Positions 30,901 through 35,051 of a stretch of 35,051 bases of DNA are shown here, in pieces. A model generated the notes under the pieces. It was not told the DNA's origin, made no database searches, and saw nothing but the letters and a program-made list of their open reading frames with translations. How positions within the stretch are numbered: position 1 is the stretch's first letter; every line of letters begins with the position of its first letter. This DNA comes from Daphnia carinata (lineage: Eukaryota > Arthropoda > Branchiopoda > Diplostraca > Daphniidae), in NCBI RefSeq assembly GCF_022539665.2, contig NW_026712474.1, positions 1 to 35,051 of the forward strand. The letters run 5' to 3'. Position numbers and translations under genes: made by a program.

Positions 30901-31744
30901 AACGGTCGTTGAAATGTTACGGAAGTACATGGACCAAGGATTCCCGAAGTGGGAAGAAATGTTAGGGCCAGTGGCATTCGCCTACAGAAACTCCGTACAC
31001 TCCTCCACCTTAGAGACACCATATTTTCTAAATCATGGTCGCGACCCTACGATGCCCATCGACCAATTCTTACCGGCTCCAACAACAAGCATCATCACGC
31101 CCTCCGATTACAAGAGCCAAACCATGCAACACCTGCATGAAGCCTTCCTCTTGGTTAAGGATAATCTAGCCCAAGCCAGAGAGCAACAGCGAGCCCAGTA
31201 CGATAAACGTGCTAGGGAATATGACTTCAAAGTAGGAGATAAAGTCCTCCTCGACGTTAGGACACCGATGGCCGGCACCAGTAAGAAGCTTATTCCACGA
31301 TTCGCTGGACCATACCGGGTTATCAAGGTGAACAGTAACCAGACCGTGGAAATCCAAGAGTGCCCGGGTAAACAGACGCAGCGAGTCCACGTGAACCGCA
31401 TCAAGCCGCTGTACGAGTCCATGATCTGGAAGGAAGAGCCGACCGTCGACCACGCAGACCCCCGAAAACAGACCCCGGCCGCTAACCTCCCCGGCGAGTT
31501 GGAACTTCCAGTCCCAGCTAACGAAGAGCACACCGACCTCGACGAGACAGACCTCATCGACTTCCACGGATGGTCCCAGCCGATAGAAGGAGCCAGAGGA
31601 GAAATCTCAGTCCATGAGATAGCACCAGCGTCGACAACCCTAGACCCTCTCATCCCACTCACTCCCGCTATACCTCTCTTACCCGAACGCCACCCCGGAC
31701 TCCGACCCCGAAACGTCCTTAGACCCCCACCTAACTTTGAATAA
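27965..31744 (+). pseudogene. pol: pol (protease, RT, RNase H, integrase), frame-broken
   Basis: Protease: RALVDSGAGKSLVS, the active-site D-S-G at 28055. RT begins near 28840 (RQRPYRASPRQK, SPWAAPIVLVKKK); the frame breaks at an A10 run (28990-28999) and continues with the core, catalytic YLDD at 29316-29327. RNase H: TDASDYGLGAVL, EKEGAAVIFGIKRF, ISDHRPLQWL. Integrase: HHCC zinc motif (SGHLAYQRT to CLTCESC), first Asp in GMDFLGPI; the frame breaks again at a C run (30753-30757), and the second Asp (TDRGSNF) and Glu (TNGLTERFN) follow in the third segment. Ends with a GPY/F module (RFAGPYRVIKV) and a Pro-rich tail; stop 31742-31744. Domain order places it in Ty3/Gypsy. gag and pol frames do not overlap cleanly near 27921-28022. 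Confidence 0.88.
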
Positions 31745-31880
31745 TAGAAATTACGGTAGAATTAGAGTAGAAAACGTAACCCCGAATTTCGTGTATACCA
31801 GTGTACCCCCATTATTTCATTATCCTTTTGATTAAGTAGTGTAGAAATTTTTTTATATTTCGCGTTCTCAAACCCCTGTC

Positions 31881-33572
31881 ATGTCTTGTACCCCTAGATT
31901 TTTTGTGATGACCCTATTCGCCTTTTCGTCCCTTGTCCCCGCGGCTTCTTTCAACGTCAGCGTGTGCGATTGCGACAACGCAGTGAACCTAGGCTTCCTG
32001 GAAATGGAAGAAGACGAGTGAGCGTATGAAGTGTCGCCCACCCCGCCAACGCCGGTGGCTTATGCTATCTACTCCTCGCTTCCAGAAGTCAAACGGTTCG
32101 CTGGACACATATGCAGCATGTGGGAAGTGACCACAAAGGTTTACAAAGACTTCCTGCAGTGGAACCAAGTGTCACACAGCCGCAAGCCCATCGAAGTAGA
32201 CGCAACAACATGCCGACGGATGAGAGACTCGCGACAGTGCAGGGGAAAAGCCATGGACATCGTCGGCCCAAACGCTTTTGCCCTGGAAGGTTACCCGTTC
32301 GTAGAGACGAGTTGGTTACAGACCACTGCAGAAAAAATGGCTAACTGCCGTCTCGAAGAAGTAACCCTACAAACGGAGTGCACAAACTGCACTATCAGTT
32401 CCCCACTCGGAGATGCTCCTGGAGCAGCCAGCGGCTCCCTCCAGCACAACCTAGTAACCCTGGTATGGGAAGACTCTTGGAAAGAAGCGAAACAATGCGA
32501 ACTAAAGATGATAGGGCACGGACTCGGCGTTAAATACACGACGGATAACGACACCATTTTCCGCGTACGTGACCCAGCAAAACAACTAGACTTCATATAC
32601 TCAATGGAGAACAGCTCCGCCTGCGATAACCAGACCCAGTTTACGCTTCACCCTGTCCTGGGCATGGACAAAGTCGTCATCGCAGTACGAGAGAGCCCCA
32701 AGATGGAAGAAAAGACCGAAATAATAGCCAACCAGTCGGGCGAGGCGGTACCGTCATTAGCGCAGGCAGAGATCGAGTATGCAAGCCACACCCAATGTAT
32801 TAGAGACTTCGCGATGGAAATCTTCAATCATCTAGCTCAAGAAATACGTAATATGCAATGCAAAAGCCGCAGGGCGGCCTATCATGCCGCCACGACAACA
32901 GCCCAATACGACAGCTGGCTAGCAGCCACACATCTGGATCTCCCACTCTGCACCAAACTGGTAACAATAGGAACCTCTGTGTCCGTGCTACAGTGCTTCT
33001 CGCAAAACGTCACCTTCGAAACTGTCTTCACGCCTTGCGGCGCCCAACCTAAGGCCGGGAACAGTACGATCAGCATAGAAGGATGGGAGCTCACGAAGTA
33101 CTCCGAGTGCTACTGGCACGCGAACTTTGTCAACTTTAAAGGCAAGGCCCACGCTTTCAGGAATAACACTTGGACGCCCGAGAATCCCAGCTTGGCAATG
33201 CACGGCCGACGCCTAATCGACGCAACACCACTAGAAATTGACAATTCCCTAGGCATGATAATACAGTTACACCCCACCATAACATCGCACCCACTGAGCA
33301 CCTCCAAAATCATGGCCGACATCTTGGCATACATCCAGCTCGGATACGTCACCGAAATGTCGGGAAAACGACATACAGACACCATACTCATCCACCCAAG
33401 CCAAGCAGGGGACATCTCCTTCATGGCAAGACTCGGATCCTGGCTCCGGAGCTTCGGAATTCTATCAGGAGTAGGAATGGCAATTGCCTTAGCCTTCCGG
33501 TTTTGTGGATTGGGTTCGCTCCTAGGACTCTACATCCCATGCTGTAGGTATTTCAACCCTGCAGCTGGTTAA
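31881..33572 (+). pseudogene. env: env-like glycoprotein, one in-frame stop
   Basis: Frame from ATG 31881 to TAA 33570-33572 is interrupted once, by TGA at 32019-32021. The N-terminus is a signal peptide (hydrophobic FFVMTLFAFSSLVPAAS). The long part (32022-33569) is Cys-rich with eight N-x-S/T sequons (NCT, NDT, NSS, NQT, NQS, NVT, NST, NNT), and one more lies before the stop. A hydrophobic C-terminal region (ILSGVGMAIALAF and GLGSLLGLYIPCC) would anchor it. The expected role in intact relatives is membrane fusion at the cell surface. I cannot assign the glycoprotein family; the Cys/Trp pattern does not obviously match the baculovirus-F-like env of insect errantiviruses. Expression would need splicing. 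Confidence 0.75.
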
Positions 33573-33604
33573 CACCGCCACAACCCATTCATCGAGACAT
33601 TGAG

Positions 33605-33799
33605 ATGGGACTCCCAGCTGCTTCCGCACCACCACCGAGCGCCCCGGTGACCATCGTCAACCTGCCTCCTACATCGTCGACGGGACCGAATGGCGCACCA
33701 AGACCCACATCAAATCAACAATACTTCGCACAACCATCCGTATACCCCCTTCGCCTTGCACAACGAAGAGAAGCAGCCGCCCTCCTGTCCAGCCCCTAA
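33605..33799 (+). CDS. Small Pro-rich open frame after env, doubtful
   Basis: Starts at a true ATG; 64 codons rich in Pro, Ser, Ala (PAASAPPPSAPVTIVNLPP). It could be a cytoplasmic-tail remnant of env in another frame, an accessory frame, or chance. No domain recognised. Confidence 0.25.
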   Translation: MGLPAASAPPPSAPVTIVNLPPTSSTGPNGAPRPTSNQQYFAQPSVYPLRLAQRREAAALLSSP

Positions 33800-33975
33800 G
33801 ATTAGCCAATGTCATGTCAATGTCAATATCATGTTAGCATCGTAGGCCCTTAAGGCAATAGCACTAGTTGATCGTAAACCCGACTTAATACCGTAGAATG
33901 ACTTAATGCCTCCCCGATGCCATGTCTCCAACCCCCTCCGCCAACATACTGTAACCCTACCTAACTCTACCTTAG

Positions 33976-34617
33976 AACCCCAACCTCGTCGGCCATAACC
34001 TCGGACCCAAGAAACCACAGCAGGGACGATCACGCCGCCTGGTGGGTCACGACGAAGACATCCTCTACTGCGCCGATTATCCTTCCAACGACAACGACAC
34101 GCAGCACGCCACGACTCACTACGAAGACGAAGAAGAAATCCTCTACTGCGTGGATTACCCCCCTGACGACGAGGTCATGTACGATACCGACACTACGGAC
34201 GACACGGACGAGGACTCACTATCCCTGGAAGACGTATCTTGGGAGGAAAACTCTTTCTCCTCAGGTACGTCGACCGTAATTTTACACCTGGCCGAAGGCG
34301 CAGCCGTCAACCGCCAGAGATCGCCGTATAGCCTGACGCCAACCAGTGATGTAGAAGAAAGAGGCCTGGATGCCGCGGCGTTAAACGACAGCGTCGCTAG
34401 GGAGCTTGGCGAAAAACATAATGTCAGCGTCGTGCCACGATTCTCTGGACGACGAAGAGGACTTCGCAGCGGCACGGTACGTCGAGCGCCAATACCGGGT
34501 TCCTCCCAAAGAAGGACGAGGACGGCTGGCCAGCTACCAGTTAGAAGCGATTTAGGAAACAATCCGTGGAGTGACATGGATGGACCAGGACCACGACTTC
34601 CCACCGCGAGCCGGTGA
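33976..34617 (+). CDS. Acidic accessory frame between env and 3' LTR, unknown function
   Basis: Open from 33976 to TGA 34615-34617, about 213 codons, with no ATG near its 5' end, so it would have to be a spliced exon. The first half is strongly acidic and carries a repeated motif: DEDILYCADYP and EEEILYCVDYP about 30 residues apart, then runs of Asp/Glu/Ser/Thr. The second half turns basic (GRRRGLRSGTVRRAP). Composition and the twofold motif argue for a real protein. I do not recognise it. Accessory regulators downstream of env exist in complex retroviruses (established), but homology is not suggested. Confidence 0.45.
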   Translation, partial: NPNLVGHNLGPKKPQQGRSRRLVGHDEDILYCADYPSNDNDTQHATTHYEDEEEILYCVDYPPDDEVMYDTDTTDDTDEDSLSLEDVSWEENSFSSGTSTVILHLAEGAAVNRQRSPYSLTPTSDVEERGLDAAALNDSVARELGEKHNVSVVPRFSGRRRGLRSGTVRRAPIPGSSQRRTRTAGQLPVRSDLGNNPWSDMDGPGPRLPTASR

Positions 34618-34685
34618 CGAACAATGGAACCGACCTAGGTGACAGGCAACGACTAAGCGGGATCGATCGCGGGACGCAATCTTCG

Positions 34686-34696
34686 GAGGGGGGTCA
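34686..34696 (+). other. Polypurine tract
   Basis: ggaggggggtca directly before the 3' LTR; primes plus-strand synthesis in this element class. Confidence 0.7.
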
Positions 34697-35051
34697 TGCC
34701 AGGACTCCCGATAAACTTTAAAGTTAAATAAGTTAGTTAGATTATGTGTTCTATTGCTCATGTTGCGGTTGCCCCCCCACTTGACTCTTTCGCCTCTTGT
34801 TTCGTTTTTATTACCCTTTCTTCGCATAACGTGGGGTCAACGACAAGACATAAATCACTCGACCTCGCGTTTCGCGTAACATTCTGGCTCTGTTGCGATG
34901 ACCCCACGCAAACTTAGCGTTCCCACGCCAAGTTGGTGTCATCAAGCCCTAGTGTGGTATAAAACCCACGCCTGAGATGTGCCTCGAGCGTCTTCTTGTA
35001 ACCTTTACTCGCGTTAGTCGTGCTGCAAGTGTTTCTCTGCGTAGCATTCAA
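34697..35051 (+). repeat. 3' LTR, cut by window end
   Basis: Starts tgccaggactcccg and matches the 5' LTR through its TATA box (34958-34964). It has 36 bases (35003-35038) absent from the 5' LTR. The window ends before the intron-containing part. Confidence 0.9.

Larger units (their letters stand above)
23841..35051 (+). mobile_element. Ty3/Gypsy LTR retrotransposon with env-like gene (3' end beyond window)
   Basis: 5' LTR, primer binding site, leader, gag, pol in the order protease-RT-RNase H-integrase, env-like gene, extra acidic frame, polypurine tract, 3' LTR (cut by the window end). RNase H before integrase and the GPY/F module mark Ty3/Gypsy (Metaviridae); the env gene makes it errantivirus-like. 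LTRs start TG. It sits inside copy B of the KDZ element. The bases before it, gctat (23836-23840), are the likely target duplication, to be checked after the 3' LTR. Several coding breaks suggest it can no longer move by itself, unless they are assembly errors. Confidence 0.92.

Overview
The window is arthropod nuclear DNA. RR-type chitin-binding cuticle protein genes with short GT-AG introns, tyrosine-rich repeat genes and intron-bearing transposons all point that way. A branchiopod crustacean of the Daphnia type is my best guess; this comes from gene style, not from a marker gene.

Layout. (1) 1-3495: a cuticle protein cluster, with one intact gene (2751-3495, +), the 3' part of another (1-461, +) and a decayed copy between them (1320-2009, -). 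(2) 4434-11549: two or three broken genes for tyrosine-rich (YYTTTYAAPSYYTEAP-type) proteins, and an unidentified broken multi-exon gene on the minus strand (7653-8363). (3) 11581-12252: a tRNA-Arg(CCU) gene and two tRNA-Ile(UAU)-like relics. (4) 12253-15172: mostly anonymous DNA with one coding relic and two small inverted-repeat structures.

(5) 15173-21760: a composite DNA transposon. It carries an apparently intact, intron-rich KDZ (Kyakuja-Dileera-Zisupton) superfamily transposase gene with an N-terminal cysteine cluster, then a second gene of unknown function on the same strand, all bounded by matched 386-bp inverted repeats. The left repeat contains the transposase gene's own 5' exons. 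(6) 22079-23840: the 3' part of a second copy in opposite orientation. This arm is exactly as long (1762 bp) as its partner at 19904-21665 and nearly identical to it, so the pair forms a large imperfect palindrome with a 413-bp centre.

(7) 23841-35051: a Ty3/Gypsy LTR retrotransposon with gag, pol and env. It has inserted into codon 2 of the second gene of the inverted copy and runs off the window inside its 3' LTR. Its 5' LTR holds what looks like a 64-bp intron; joining the flanking exons leaves a 52-codon frame for a small membrane protein. A GC-rich minisatellite fills the untranslated leader. gag and pol carry several frame breaks, and env has one in-frame stop just after the signal peptide.

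The most novel object is the KDZ element with its companion gene. The nested LTR insertion predicts that the rest of the second KDZ copy lies just beyond the right edge of the window.
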